Source of the DNA: Halobacillus salinarum | GTDB taxonomy: Bacteria; Bacillota; Bacilli; Bacillales; Halobacillaceae | Direction: 5' to 3' | NCBI RefSeq assembly: GCF_022919095.1 | Contig: NZ_CP095073.1 | Location: 868,001 to 932,000 of the forward strand | DNA: 64,000 bases | In this document: positions 53,973-63,075 of the stretch, one piece after another | How the letters are laid out: each line of letters starts with the position of its first letter | Position numbering within the stretch: the stretch's first letter is position 1 | Translations under genes and position numbers: made by a program | Notes under the pieces: generated by a model | Seen by the model: only the letters and a program-made list of their open reading frames with translations | Told to the model about the DNA's origin: nothing | Database searches by the model: none

Positions 53973-54010
53973 AAAGCCGCATAGGAAGAATATTCCTTGC
54001 GGCTTTCTGC
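53973..54010 (+). terminator. Terminator of the DJ-1-like gene
   Basis: AAAGCCGC (53973-53980) with GCGGCTTT (53999-54006), inner AGGAA/TTCCT pair. Confidence 0.75.
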
Positions 54011-54031
54011 ATGTCTCATTCATTTTCTTGA

Positions 54032-55387
54032 TTAGAATAGCAGGTGAGCAGCTAACGCGATCACTGGAAGCGTAATAATTGTACGCAGAATAAAGATAAT
54101 AAACAGTTCAAAAATATTCACCGGTACTTTGGAACCGAGAATCAACCCGCCGACTTCAGACATGTAGATGAGCTGCGTCACAGACAAGCATGCAATGACA
54201 AATCTGGTCATTTCACTCTCGATTGAGCTCCCGAGAATAGCCGGGAGGAACATGTCCGCAAACCCGACGAGAATCGTTTCTGAAGCTGCTTCAGCTTCGG
54301 GAATGTGTAAAAGCTCCAATAAAGGGATGAACGGAATTCCAAGCCACTGGAAAAAAGGAGTGGACGTGGCGATGACGAGCGCAATTGTCCCAAGCGCCAT
54401 AACGATCGGGGCAACTCCCATCCACATATCCAGAATGTTCTGTGTGCCTTGCTTCAAAAAGCTCGCAAAATTGCTGGAGCTCGCTCCTCTTTCCACCGCT
54501 TTTTGATACCCATAACTGAACACGTTATGATGTCCAGGAATGCTTTCGTCGATATCGCCGCCTTCTTCTGTTACATACGTATCTTTTTTACGCGACAGCG
54601 GCGGAATTCGTGGCATGATCAAGGCTGCAACAAAACCGGAAGCAACGACGGTAAGGTAAAATGGAACAAACATAGTATCAAGACCTACCTGTTGAATCAC
54701 AACAAGGCTGAATGTAATCGAAACGACTGAGAAGGTCGTACCAATTACAGCTGCTTCTCTCTTCGTGTAGAAGCCTTCTTCATACTGTTTACTTGTAAGC
54801 AAAACGCCGATCGTCCCATCTCCCAGCCACGAAGCAAGCGCATCGATGGAGGAACGTCCAGGGAGTTTAAACAGCGGGCGCATTAACTTTGTGAGCAGGA
54901 CTCCAAATAATTCAAGCAGTCCATAATCCAATAATAAAGGCAGAAACAGTCCTGCAAATAAAAATACTGCAAACAATACATGAAGCAGGTCACCCAGTAG
55001 AAGGCCGCCTACATCATCAGAAATAACAGCCTCCGGTCCAATTTGAAAATAGACCATGATCGCAAAGATCATTCCGAGTACTCTCGTAATGACCCAGACA
55101 CCGGGAACATCAAGCAGTGACGTGAAAAAAGGCGATCTTTTCACTGCTTCCGGCCGCAGCGCTTTTACAACAAGGGTGCTGATGGCCGTAATCGAGATAA
55201 TCAACATCATAATTAAGGACAGCTGGTTTGCGAGGACCTCTTCGACCCATCCGGCCAGAATAGCGATCGGAATCGTAACGGATCCATCTTCTGAATTGTA
55301 AATGGGAACCATAAATAAAATAATACCGATTAAAGATGGAATAATAAAACGTAAGTGGGAAGAAAGCTTATGCTGCTTAGCTTTCAT
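54032..55387 (-). CDS. YjiH family membrane protein with nucleoside-recognition (Gate) domain
   Basis: 451 residues, about ten or eleven membrane helices. The Gate-type segments include LFGVLLTKLMRPLFKLPGRS followed by DALASWLGDGTIGVLL near 195, and a second at the C-terminus with FADMFLPAILGSSIESEMTRFVIACLSVTQLIYMSEVG. These resemble SpoIIIM/FeoB Gate domains and nucleoside transporters. No substrate is known for YjiH. It is convergent with the DJ-1-like gene and divergent from the DUF1722 gene. The start ATG at 55387 follows AGGAGAGATGC. Confidence 0.82.
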   Translation of the reverse strand: MKAKQHKLSSHLRFIIPSLIGIILFMVPIYNSEDGSVTIPIAILAGWVEEVLANQLSLIMMLIISITAISTLVVKALRPEAVKRSPFFTSLLDVPGVWVITRVLGMIFAIMVYFQIGPEAVISDDVGGLLLGDLLHVLFAVFLFAGLFLPLLLDYGLLELFGVLLTKLMRPLFKLPGRSSIDALASWLGDGTIGVLLTSKQYEEGFYTKREAAVIGTTFSVVSITFSLVVIQQVGLDTMFVPFYLTVVASGFVAALIMPRIPPLSRKKDTYVTEEGGDIDESIPGHHNVFSYGYQKAVERGASSSNFASFLKQGTQNILDMWMGVAPIVMALGTIALVIATSTPFFQWLGIPFIPLLELLHIPEAEAASETILVGFADMFLPAILGSSIESEMTRFVIACLSVTQLIYMSEVGGLILGSKVPVNIFELFIIFILRTIITLPVIALAAHLLF

Positions 55388-55545
55388 AAAGCATCTCTCC
55401 TGACTGGCGCTAATATTTATACAACGTTCTACATTTTAATACATGTATGTATAAATGCCAAGAATTAATTTCTTCCATAATGGTTTATTCGACTTTTTCT
55501 GCAGGAAATCCTTCAATTAAGAACAAGAGAAGCGGGGGAGTGGTG

Positions 55546-56199
55546 ATGAGGAATTTTCCAGTTCCGCACATTCAAATAGAAGATGATGTCCACCAGGAAA
55601 TAAAAGAAGAGCTGGCGCCGTATATGAAAATTACAGCTGGTTCAGGAGACGGAAGCGTTTTAAAAGAACTCCCAGCATCTAAAGCGCAGATCCCTGTAGT
55701 CTGTGTAACGGAAAACCAATGGGAAAGCATCCAACTCCGAAAAGAATTCTTTCGTAAATTATACGTCCTTGCCTATTTTCGCCACGTAGAAAACGCTAAG
55801 CAATTATTCGCGTTTCATTCAGAAAACAAGTATCTGCTGATGAGCTATCATTCTTATTTGTTAAAGCAGTTGGGGGCGATTGCAGCCAACCATAAGCAGG
55901 AGTCTTTTACAAAAGTAAGAAATACCTATAATGAGAAGCTTGAAGAACTATTAAAATACCCGGCTAAAGCTTCCTCACATGTGAATGTGTGTCAGCATAT
56001 AGCCGGGTATTTTAAACACGAGCTTACAGAAAACGAGAAAGAAGCACTGAAATCAAAGATGATGGAGTACCTGGATGGAAGTACGTCACTTTCTGTAATC
56101 ACCGAACAGTTATATTCTTTGGCGGATCGGTATCAGAAAGACTATTTATTACAGCAGACCTATTTTGCACCTTATCCAACGTACCTTGTTACTATTTGA
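55546..56199 (+). CDS. DUF1722 (YbgA-like) protein
   Basis: 217 residues from ATG at 55546 behind CGGGGGAGTGG. The central and C-terminal part (about 70-200) matches the YbgA/DUF1722 pattern: LRKEFFRKLYVLAYFRHV, ENKYLLMSYHSYLLKQLG, NVCQHIAGYFKHELTENEKEAL and LQQTYFAPYP at the end. In many bacteria this domain is fused to DUF523; here it is free-standing. Function unknown, though linked to photolyase genes in some genomes. It overlaps the convergent fructosamine-kinase-like gene by 28 bp at the 3' ends. Confidence 0.8.
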   Translation: MRNFPVPHIQIEDDVHQEIKEELAPYMKITAGSGDGSVLKELPASKAQIPVVCVTENQWESIQLRKEFFRKLYVLAYFRHVENAKQLFAFHSENKYLLMSYHSYLLKQLGAIAANHKQESFTKVRNTYNEKLEELLKYPAKASSHVNVCQHIAGYFKHELTENEKEALKSKMMEYLDGSTSLSVITEQLYSLADRYQKDYLLQQTYFAPYPTYLVTI

Positions 56200-57038
56200 T
56201 CTACCGAACGTCCATAACCTTCGCCAAACATATTTAAATGCACAAGCAGATAGAACAGCTGATATAGTGGCTTAATGTCTTCATAATGTGGCGGCAGCGG
56301 ACTGGTTTCCTCGTAGGTTTTATAAAAGGAGGAAGGAAACCCGCCAAATAGCTCTGTAAAAGCTAATTCAAAGGCAGGATCACCATATAGTACAGAAGGA
56401 TCGATTAAATAAGGTCCATCCGGTCCTGTCATCCAGTTGCCTCCCCACAGATCGCCATGCAGTAACGCCGGCTTTGGCTCGTGGGTAATCCACTCCTCAA
56501 GTCTGCTGATTACTGTTTCCAGCTTTGAACGTCTGCTGCCAGCCATTCGGTCTTTAGCTATAGCTGTGGTAAGCTGAGGCTTTAAGCGGAATTCACGGTA
56601 ATAGTCAAGCCAGCTTGAACACCACTCATTTGGCTGTTCGAGGGTGCCGACAAATGTAGATTCCCCAAGACCGAATTCATTTGCCTGCTGCTGGTGAAGG
56701 CGGGCAAGCTCATGTCCAAGCCTCTCGCCATCAGCCGACTGGCTTCCGCCTTCAATCCAGTCCATCACGAGCACAGCTTGTTCTCCGTTTTCCGGCTCGT
56801 CATAGTAATGAACCTTTGGGACATGAATGGTATTCGTTTCCTTGATAAGAGACAAACCGTAAGCTTCTGCCCTGAAAAAATGGGCAGGGACGTGTTCATT
56901 GCCTTTAATAAAATATTCTTCAGCTTGGGTCTGTACATAGTAAGCACGATTAATATCTCCGCCGCTCACCTGCTCTACAGCTGTGATGGGAGAGTGGTCT
57001 CCTAGATGATCGAGTGCACGTTCTATCGCTTCCTTCAT
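56172..57038 (-). CDS. Fructosamine-3-kinase family protein
   Basis: 288 residues from ATG at 57038 behind AAAGGAGGAACT. APH-like kinase fold: QVSGGDINRAYYVQT glycine loop near 29, YFIKGN with the ATP lysine near 45, LLHGDLWGGNWM with the catalytic Asp near 197, and LIDPSVLYGDPAFELAF with the metal Asp. Family members phosphorylate ketosamines such as fructosamine or ribulosamine on lysines, a protein deglycation route. A Hsp31/DJ-1-like gene is about 2 kb away, but they are not cotranscribed. Substrate inferred from family only. Confidence 0.88.
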   Translation of the reverse strand: MKEAIERALDHLGDHSPITAVEQVSGGDINRAYYVQTQAEEYFIKGNEHVPAHFFRAEAYGLSLIKETNTIHVPKVHYYDEPENGEQAVLVMDWIEGGSQSADGERLGHELARLHQQQANEFGLGESTFVGTLEQPNEWCSSWLDYYREFRLKPQLTTAIAKDRMAGSRRSKLETVISRLEEWITHEPKPALLHGDLWGGNWMTGPDGPYLIDPSVLYGDPAFELAFTELFGGFPSSFYKTYEETSPLPPHYEDIKPLYQLFYLLVHLNMFGEGYGRSVDQIVTRYVG

Positions 57039-57114
57039 AGTTCCTCCTTTTATCCTTAGTGCGAAATTCAACCAGAATCTTTAACCGCTTCCCGTAAATC
57101 AAGTGATAATCGTC

Positions 57115-58008
57115 TTAATGGAAAGAAGAGCCGGGTCGGTCCCAGACTTTTTCATAGGCAAAAATTTTATTCACTTCTATAAAACCCAACTGTTTATAAA
57201 GCTGTTCTGCTTGTTCATTTAACGTCCGTACGGAGATTGTGACAACCTCCAGTTTATGAATTTCCATTGCATATTGCAGGGCATGCTCAATCAATTTGCT
57301 GCCGATTCCTTTGCCGCGGTGGGCTTTGGCTACGTTGACAAAACAAATCTCTCCTTCTTCTTCAGCCAGGATTGTTTCAAAGTAAACATATCCCATAAGT
57401 TCACCGTTTTGTTGATATCCCCATAGGTTATTAGCAGCCTGCTGACTGTAATTCATGATTTCATCTGCCGAATAATAGGCTCCTTCAGGATGAAGCTCCT
57501 TGAGGCGGGGGAGATCTTCAGGCTGTAACGGCACAATAGCAGGACTTCCTTCATGGCTGGGGGAGTAATGCTCTTTATGAAGGGCAAGTGTTTTTTCAAC
57601 ATTATAAAGGCTGAAATTGTGTCGCTCGGTAAAAGCGACCAGTGCATGATTGGCTTCAAAACAAGCGACCTTTACGGCCTTGAAATGGAGCTGAATCGTT
57701 AAGGAAGCTTTGTCCCACAATTGTTCTATGACGGCTTCCTCATCTTCTAGAGCGAAAGGCCCAAGGAGACGGCAGAGATTCTGCTCAAAAAAAGGCAGGA
57801 TGCCGAGAAAGCCGATCATATCTCCTTCATCGTTCCATGCTACATAAGCAAGAGGCTCCTGGAATTGAGTGAGTGTCCAGATTTGTTCGAAAATTTCGTT
57901 TGGATCAGACGCAAGCCAAGCAACAAAATGCTTATCCTGAGCATTCATATCATGAAGCCATTGCGCAGTTTTATGTAAATTCTTTACTTTCAGTTCAGTC
58001 ACGTTCAT
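57115..58008 (-). CDS. Two-domain GNAT acetyltransferase
   Basis: 297 residues. The C-terminal GNAT domain (about 155-285) has motif A VAKAHRGKGIGSKLIEHALQYA and motif B SVRTLNEQAEQLYKQLGFIEV. The N-terminal half (about 1-140) is a diverged GNAT copy with YVAWNDEGDMIGFLGILPF but without a clear acetyl-CoA loop. The substrate is unknown. It starts at ATG 58008 behind AGAAGGTGATC and is followed after about 75 bp by the fructosamine-kinase-like gene on the same strand. Confidence 0.85.
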   Translation of the reverse strand: MNVTELKVKNLHKTAQWLHDMNAQDKHFVAWLASDPNEIFEQIWTLTQFQEPLAYVAWNDEGDMIGFLGILPFFEQNLCRLLGPFALEDEEAVIEQLWDKASLTIQLHFKAVKVACFEANHALVAFTERHNFSLYNVEKTLALHKEHYSPSHEGSPAIVPLQPEDLPRLKELHPEGAYYSADEIMNYSQQAANNLWGYQQNGELMGYVYFETILAEEEGEICFVNVAKAHRGKGIGSKLIEHALQYAMEIHKLEVVTISVRTLNEQAEQLYKQLGFIEVNKIFAYEKVWDRPGSSFH

Positions 58009-58170
58009 TTGATCACCTTCTCCTTCTAATCAAAGCATGCCACAGACTGCCTTTACTTCTCAACTAAATAGATAGTTGTACGGATTTTTTAAAAAAATCA
58101 GGGGAGAATGATTGAAAGGAGGCAAGCGGGGTAATAGGAATAAAAAAAGTATTAGGATTGGTGGACGTCT

Positions 58171-59838
58171 ATGGGGAATCGACGTATGAAATACATATCG
58201 ATCTATCGGATTACGGTAATCGTTTGGATGGCGGCAAAGTTTTTACTGCAAATCTTCTGGTTTCAAACCAGGCACCGGATGTGGGATCAGGAAACGAAGC
58301 GGGCATGGAAGGAACTGTTGGAAAAACAAGCCCGTGAATACAGGGAAAAGGCTATTCTGCTTGGCGGTTTGCTGATTAAATTCGGCCAGTTCCTAAGCTC
58401 ACGGGGAGATTTACTGCCTCAGTCGTTTATCGAGGAGCTGGAGGGATTGGTGGACCGTGTAGAACCGACACCTTTTCGATATTCGCGAAGAATTATCGAA
58501 AAAGAATGGAAGGCACCGCTCGACCACTTTCTTTCTCACATTGATGAACAGGCGGTAGCTTCAGCGTCAATTGGCGAAGTCTATAAAGCTTTTCTCAAAG
58601 ATGGGACTCCGGTTGCGGTGAAAGTGCAGCGCTACCGGGTCAACGATATATTCAAAATGGATTTTAAGGCGCTTCGAATTGTGTTCTGGATGCTTTCCCG
58701 CTTCACCCGTTATGGAAAAAAAGCCGATTTAAAGGCCCTTTACCGGGAAGTAGTCCTTGTGATTAGTAACGAGCTTGACTTCACGATGGAACTGAAAAAC
58801 GGCTTGCATTTCAAAAGCCGGTTTCAAGATTTTCCTTCCTTGTATATCCCGGACTATTACGAGGATCTTTCGACCAATCGGGTGCTCGTCATGGAATGGA
58901 TTGAAGGGACAAAAATTACGGATTTATCCTTTATTCATAATCACGGAATTAATCGCGAGCAATTAGCCAAAACGCTGTTTGATTTAGGGATTGATCAGTT
59001 TCTTTATGCAGGCATGTTTCACGCGGATCCCCATGCGGGAAATTTAATGCTGAAGTCTGACGGTACCCTTGTGTTGATTGATTTCGGGATGGTAGGGGAA
59101 GTACGTAATGAAGATGTTCATTCGCTTAGGAAAATGATTCAGGGATTTATCCTGGATGACTATGACAAAGTAATTGAGGCTTTGCGGGAAATGGAATTTT
59201 TACTGGAGCATGCCGATACCGAACATATGAAAAAATTACTCAAACAAACGACAACGATGTATTTGGAAGGGAATTTTGACAAGCTGGATGCGCATATGAT
59301 GAATGATATCCTGAATGAAATGCAGGAATTTGTCAAAGAACAGCCAATCCAGCTGCCTGCTGATTATGCTTTTCTTGGCAGAGCGACCTCCATTATTATC
59401 GGAGTGCTGACGACGATCTATCCGAAGGTGGATTTAATTCAGTGGGGGAGACCGGTCATGAAGGAATGGATGGCCGGCGAGGATTCTGCGTATGCCTTAT
59501 ACAAGAATATAGCCAAAGAAACCGCACGTCCGTTGCTGTCTCTTCCACGTGCCCTTGTGAATTATTTGGAAGATGGGGATAAACAGCGGAAAGCCGAGCA
59601 GGTCCGCCAGAGTCATCAACTTTATCATCAGTTTTATTTATTTTATTCGCTGTTGTTTTTTGTCATTTTTGCAGCTGGAGGAGTGTTAACGGGTCTTTCA
59701 GTCATGGAAGTCGTTTTCTTCCCTGTCTGGATCGGGGAAGCAGCGGCCGGTGTTGGAGCAGCAGGCTGGCTTTTTTTCATGATCAGCCACTTTCGCTTAT
59801 TAAAAAAATATCATCAAAACAGGAGGAATGAACGATGA
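58171..59838 (+). CDS. ABC1/AarF/UbiB family atypical kinase
   Basis: 555 residues. UbiB-specific elements: KFGQFLSSRGDLLPQ near residue 70 (KxGQ motif), EEL.GLVDRVEP, SASIGEVYKAFLKDGTPVAVKVQRY in place of the normal glycine loop and with the Lys, ELDFTMELKN, and HADPHAGNLMLKSDGTLVLIDFGMVG with catalytic residues near 290-315. Two membrane helices lie at the C-terminus (about 490-540). The start may be ATG 58171 or 58186. UbiB-type proteins help handle isoprenoid lipids; in bacilli the substrate may be linked to menaquinone or other membrane lipids. The stop overlaps the start of the phasin-like gene by four bases. Confidence 0.88.
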   Translation: MGNRRMKYISIYRITVIVWMAAKFLLQIFWFQTRHRMWDQETKRAWKELLEKQAREYREKAILLGGLLIKFGQFLSSRGDLLPQSFIEELEGLVDRVEPTPFRYSRRIIEKEWKAPLDHFLSHIDEQAVASASIGEVYKAFLKDGTPVAVKVQRYRVNDIFKMDFKALRIVFWMLSRFTRYGKKADLKALYREVVLVISNELDFTMELKNGLHFKSRFQDFPSLYIPDYYEDLSTNRVLVMEWIEGTKITDLSFIHNHGINREQLAKTLFDLGIDQFLYAGMFHADPHAGNLMLKSDGTLVLIDFGMVGEVRNEDVHSLRKMIQGFILDDYDKVIEALREMEFLLEHADTEHMKKLLKQTTTMYLEGNFDKLDAHMMNDILNEMQEFVKEQPIQLPADYAFLGRATSIIIGVLTTIYPKVDLIQWGRPVMKEWMAGEDSAYALYKNIAKETARPLLSLPRALVNYLEDGDKQRKAEQVRQSHQLYHQFYLFYSLLFFVIFAAGGVLTGLSVMEVVFFPVWIGEAAAGVGAAGWLFFMISHFRLLKKYHQNRRNER

Positions 59839-60125
59839 GTGAACTGTTGAAGAAAGGGTTCTATTTAGGTCTTGGTGCGGCTGTGAGCGGTAAAGAAAAG
59901 TTTGAAAAGATGGTCAATGATATGGTTTCAAAAGGGGAGATGACTCCTTCACAAGCTAAGTCCATTATTAACACGTGGATCTCCAAAGGAGAGAGTGTTG
60001 ACAAGGATTGGAACGGCCAGGCGAAATCGAAGCTGCAAAACCGGATGAAATCGTTAGGTTTTGTCACGAGGGAAGAATATGAAACGCTGGAAGCAAGAAT
60101 TGAAAAACTGGAAAATCGACCGTGA
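59835..60125 (+). CDS. Phasin-like/PhaF-type coiled-coil protein
   Basis: 96 residues. ELLKKGFYLGLGAAVSGKEKF then DMVSKGEMTPSQAKSIINTWISKG and a coiled coil with TREEYETLEARIEKLENR at the end. This resembles the small phasin-related poly(hydroxyalkanoate) granule regulators and the DUF-like partners of UbiB genes. It overlaps the UbiB-like gene by four bases (ATGA), so the two are translationally coupled and probably act together at the membrane. No pha gene was seen in the window, so a direct PHA role is not supported. Confidence 0.8.
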   Translation: MSELLKKGFYLGLGAAVSGKEKFEKMVNDMVSKGEMTPSQAKSIINTWISKGESVDKDWNGQAKSKLQNRMKSLGFVTREEYETLEARIEKLENRP

Positions 60126-60160
60126 ATAAGCTTTTCTACTAACCATAAAAAACAAAAAAG

Positions 60161-60250
60161 GGTCTGGGACATAAGCTTTTCAGCAATGATAAAATCCGAA
60201 TGAAGGTGAATTTCTTATGAATAGTTCACCATCGTTCGGATTTTTTGTAA
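60161..60250. repeat. GGTCTGGGACATAAGC-type intergenic element with terminator hairpin
   Basis: GGTCTGGGACATAAGC at 60161-60176 is a phrase seen in dispersed intergenic elements of Firmicutes. It is followed by a hairpin: AAAATCCGAA (60191-60200) with TTCGGATTTT (60235-60244), inner GGTGAA (60205-60210) with TTCACC (60225-60230), and a T-run. It can terminate the UbiB-phasin operon. Confidence 0.6.
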
Positions 60251-60308
60251 ATTAACGCCACAATTATTTCCTGTCATTTCAGTGAACTATTGTCTTATTA
60301 AACGGAGA

Positions 60309-60440
60309 AATGGGTCTCTGTAGTTCGGTTTACGCAGGTGAAAGCGAAGCATGGAATAGATAGAGGACCATGCCAGCGTAGGAAATACACGGACCTACGT
60401 CCTGTAGGCCCGCGAAAAGCAGAGTGTATTTCCGAACCGG
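60309..60440. repeat. Second, diverged copy of the GC-rich Bacillaceae hairpin repeat
   Basis: GGAAATACAC (60381-60390) and GTGTATTTCC (60424-60433) are perfect inverted arms; CCTAC-GTCCT-GTAGG lies inside. The phrase CCCGCGAAAAGCAGAGTGTATTTCC corresponds to CCGTGGAAAGCGAGTGGTATTCG in the element at 4462-4596. It lies just beyond the MCP stop on the minus strand, in the 332-bp gap after the phasin-like gene. Confidence 0.5.
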
Positions 60441-60457
60441 CTATTTCAGCATCTAAA

Positions 60458-62212
60458 TCATGCACTTATATTTTGAGGAAGGGTTTCTTCGAGATGAGGA
60501 GCATCTACTTCCACATCTTCTTCTGAAAGCTTGAATCTTTGTAAAAGCTCTTCCAAACGATCAGACATGTCAGCCAACTCTTTGGCATGACTGGCGATTT
60601 GTTCCATGGAGCTGTTCGTCTGCTGAACGGAAGCGGTCGTTTGTTCGACCCCTGCCGCAGCTTCCTGGGAACTGGAGGCTACATTCTCAATGGATTGATT
60701 CATGTCTTTCGTATGAACTTCAATATCATTGATATTGTTTGAAATGCCGTTGATTCCCTCCACCATAAACTGGATAGAATTCTGGATGGATTGGAAGGTT
60801 GAGCCTGTCGATTCAATTTGCCGGCTGCCTTCTTCCACTTTTTCGAAACCATTTTCGAGTGAAGACGAAACTTCTTTTGATTCGGACTGAATGGTCGTTA
60901 CCATCGTTGTGATTTCGCCTACAGACCGGGATACTTGTTCTGCGAGCTTTCTTACTTCATCAGCAACGACAGCAAAACCTTTGCCGTGTTCCCCGGCCCG
61001 GGCAGCTTCAATCGCAGCATTTAAAGCCAGCAGATTAGTTTGTTCAGCAATATCTTGAATGACGTGGATCAGCTTTGTAATTTCTTTTGACTGATGATCG
61101 AGATTGTGAACTTTTCCTACCGCAGCTTCCATCAGCTGGTGAATAGCGTTCATTTGCGATACAGATGTATCCATTAATTCCTGGCCATTATTGCTCAGCT
61201 CAAGAACGTGACTGGAGTCTTCGGAAACTTTGACTCCAGCTCGGTTGGCAGCAGCAATTTTATTCGTTAGTTTCTCCATAATTTCAGCGAGGGAAGAAGC
61301 ATCGCCCGCCTGCTGCTCTGAGGATGAAGAAAGCTGTTCCATTGTAGATGCCACCTGTGAAGATGCTTCCTGGACCTCATAAGAAGACTGCTTCAGCTCA
61401 TTGCTTTGGCTCTGCACTTTGCCGGAAAGGGCGGAGACTTCTCTGAGGAGCTCCTCCAAGCTTGCCTTCATCACATTCGTGGATGCCCCAAGCTGGCCGA
61501 TTTCATCTTTGCTGTCATAATCAAATGGTGCATGGTAAAGTTCACCGTCAGCAATTTGATCAGCTGAAGCGACAAGCTGCCGCATTCTTTTCTTTACTAA
61601 ACGGTTCACAAACAGCATGATAGCTGCCCCTGCAAGGATGGCGATGATCGTGGAGATGATTAGGATGAGAACGGTCGCAGCCATGTCATCCTCTGCTTGT
61701 TTCACAGAATCAGCCATTTGGCTCTGTGCTTCATTTTGAAGCTTGTCTAATTCTTCAACAAGATCGCGCCTTAGCCCTTGAGTCTTTGTTCTTAACGTAT
61801 TAATCTTTTCAGTATTGCTCACGTTGCCGACCATTTCCTTTAAGAACAAGTCGTTTACCTGCTGATCCAGCTCCTTGATGGAAGCAAGGCTTCTGCCCAT
61901 GTCTGTCTCAGCGAACTGCTCGTCATATTTCTTCAGCAGTTTATCAAACTCAGCCTGGTTTTCCTGAAATTCCTCAATATAAGTGCGTCGTGGTTCACGG
62001 ACGTAGTCTGCAATCCGGATATCCTTCGTACGCGCAAGAGAAGCAAGCTCGCCTGCATCAATAGCTGTAGTCCCTCGTGTATCCAGCATTTGTACATCAT
62101 CCTTGGCCATTTCCAATTGCATAAATACGAAAATAATAGCGATGACAAACAGCACTACCGTTGCGATAAATGCTGTTCCGTATTTCCACCCAATGCTAAG
62201 ATTTTTCCACAT
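60458..62212 (-). CDS. Methyl-accepting chemotaxis protein
   Basis: 584 residues. TM1 about 10-30, an extracytoplasmic four-helix-bundle ligand domain (31-180, 4HB type), TM2 about 182-204, HAMP to about 260, then the signalling domain. Its tip reads [38 protein letters not shown], the most conserved MCP sequence. The C-terminus is an adaptation helix rich in Gln and Glu. It would sense an unknown chemical or osmotic cue and control CheA. A sigma-D promoter is directly upstream (62261-62287), as for most motility genes in Bacillus. It is a single-gene unit, away from any che operon in the window. Confidence 0.93.
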   Translation of the reverse strand: MWKNLSIGWKYGTAFIATVVLFVIAIIFVFMQLEMAKDDVQMLDTRGTTAIDAGELASLARTKDIRIADYVREPRRTYIEEFQENQAEFDKLLKKYDEQFAETDMGRSLASIKELDQQVNDLFLKEMVGNVSNTEKINTLRTKTQGLRRDLVEELDKLQNEAQSQMADSVKQAEDDMAATVLILIISTIIAILAGAAIMLFVNRLVKKRMRQLVASADQIADGELYHAPFDYDSKDEIGQLGASTNVMKASLEELLREVSALSGKVQSQSNELKQSSYEVQEASSQVASTMEQLSSSSEQQAGDASSLAEIMEKLTNKIAAANRAGVKVSEDSSHVLELSNNGQELMDTSVSQMNAIHQLMEAAVGKVHNLDHQSKEITKLIHVIQDIAEQTNLLALNAAIEAARAGEHGKGFAVVADEVRKLAEQVSRSVGEITTMVTTIQSESKEVSSSLENGFEKVEEGSRQIESTGSTFQSIQNSIQFMVEGINGISNNINDIEVHTKDMNQSIENVASSSQEAAAGVEQTTASVQQTNSSMEQIASHAKELADMSDRLEELLQRFKLSEEDVEVDAPHLEETLPQNISA

Positions 62213-62260
62213 AATTCTCCCCTAATCTTTGAAAGCATAGTCTACATTTCTCTATTCTAT

Positions 62261-62287
62261 TTATCGACCAAAAATTTCAATTCTTTA
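62261..62287 (-). promoter_or_regulatory. Near-consensus sigma-D promoter of the chemotaxis receptor gene
   Basis: Minus strand TAAA (62284-62287), exactly 15 bases, then GTCGATAA (62261-62268), against the Bacillus sigma-D consensus TAAA-N15-GCCGATAT. Two of eight -10 positions differ. It lies about 50 bp before the MCP ATG. Confidence 0.82.
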
Positions 62288-62364
62288 CAACGTTTCAAAG
62301 CTGGGAAAAAGGGCTAATTAACTATAGAGAAATAATCACAAACTGACGAAGGGGTTGCCGTAGA

Positions 62365-63072
62365 ATGAGATGCCTTCGATTCGTGCCGCTTATCGTGCTT
62401 GTAACACTTCTGAGCGGCTGCCAAATACGTGTGTTGAATCCGGCTAGTGATACCGCACAAACCCAGTCTAATCTCATTTACTTAAGCTTTGGACTAATGA
62501 TGCTTGTATTAATTGTGGTCATTATTTTATTTACGCGTTTTGTTTATAAATACCGGGAAACGGGAGAAAGAATAGGCTGCATACCCGGAGATAAAAAAGA
62601 GAACAAACTGTATGAAATCATATGGACGGTACTCCCTGTACTTTTGCTGGTTGTTCTTGCGGTCCCAACGGTGAAAGCAACCTACGACCTTACGTATAAA
62701 TCAGCGGCCGGGGAAGGATTTAAACAGGATGCGGTCAATGTTCAAGTAGAAGCCCGGCAGTTTGCCTGGACATTTACATATGAAAATGGGAAAAAGTCAC
62801 ACACTGAGCTTGTCCTCCCTGTAGATAAAAAAGCAGCATTGACGATTTCCTCTGTCGACGTGGTTCATTCCTTTTGGGTGCCGAGGCTCGGCGGAAAGAT
62901 GGACGCGATTCCCGGCAAAAAAACACACTTAGCCTTCGTTCCAAATAAACAAGGGACGTATCAAGGGAAATGTGCGGAGTTCTGTGGATCCGGGCACGCA
63001 ACGATGCGTTTTAAAGCCCGGGTTGTCAGTGAAGATGAATACGAAAAATGGCTGAGAACAGAGGGGGAATGA
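62365..63072 (+). CDS. ctaC: Cytochrome c oxidase subunit II (lipoprotein, no fused cytochrome c)
   Basis: 235 residues. A lipoprotein signal peptide ends LLSGC with Cys19; TM helices lie at about 38-60 and 86-104. The CuA site is complete: His168 in DVVHSFW, then CAEFCGSGHATM with Cys203, Glu205 (backbone), Cys207, His211 and Met214. It therefore accepts electrons from cytochrome c, not quinol. Bacillus CtaC of the caa3 oxidase is about 356 residues with a fused cytochrome c domain; that domain is missing here. The start ATG follows GAAGGGG. Subunit I begins three bases after the stop. Upstream is an unrelated chemotaxis gene, so ctaAB are not adjacent. Confidence 0.92.
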   Translation: MRCLRFVPLIVLVTLLSGCQIRVLNPASDTAQTQSNLIYLSFGLMMLVLIVVIILFTRFVYKYRETGERIGCIPGDKKENKLYEIIWTVLPVLLLVVLAVPTVKATYDLTYKSAAGEGFKQDAVNVQVEARQFAWTFTYENGKKSHTELVLPVDKKAALTISSVDVVHSFWVPRLGGKMDAIPGKKTHLAFVPNKQGTYQGKCAEFCGSGHATMRFKARVVSEDEYEKWLRTEGE

Positions 63073-63075
63073 ACG

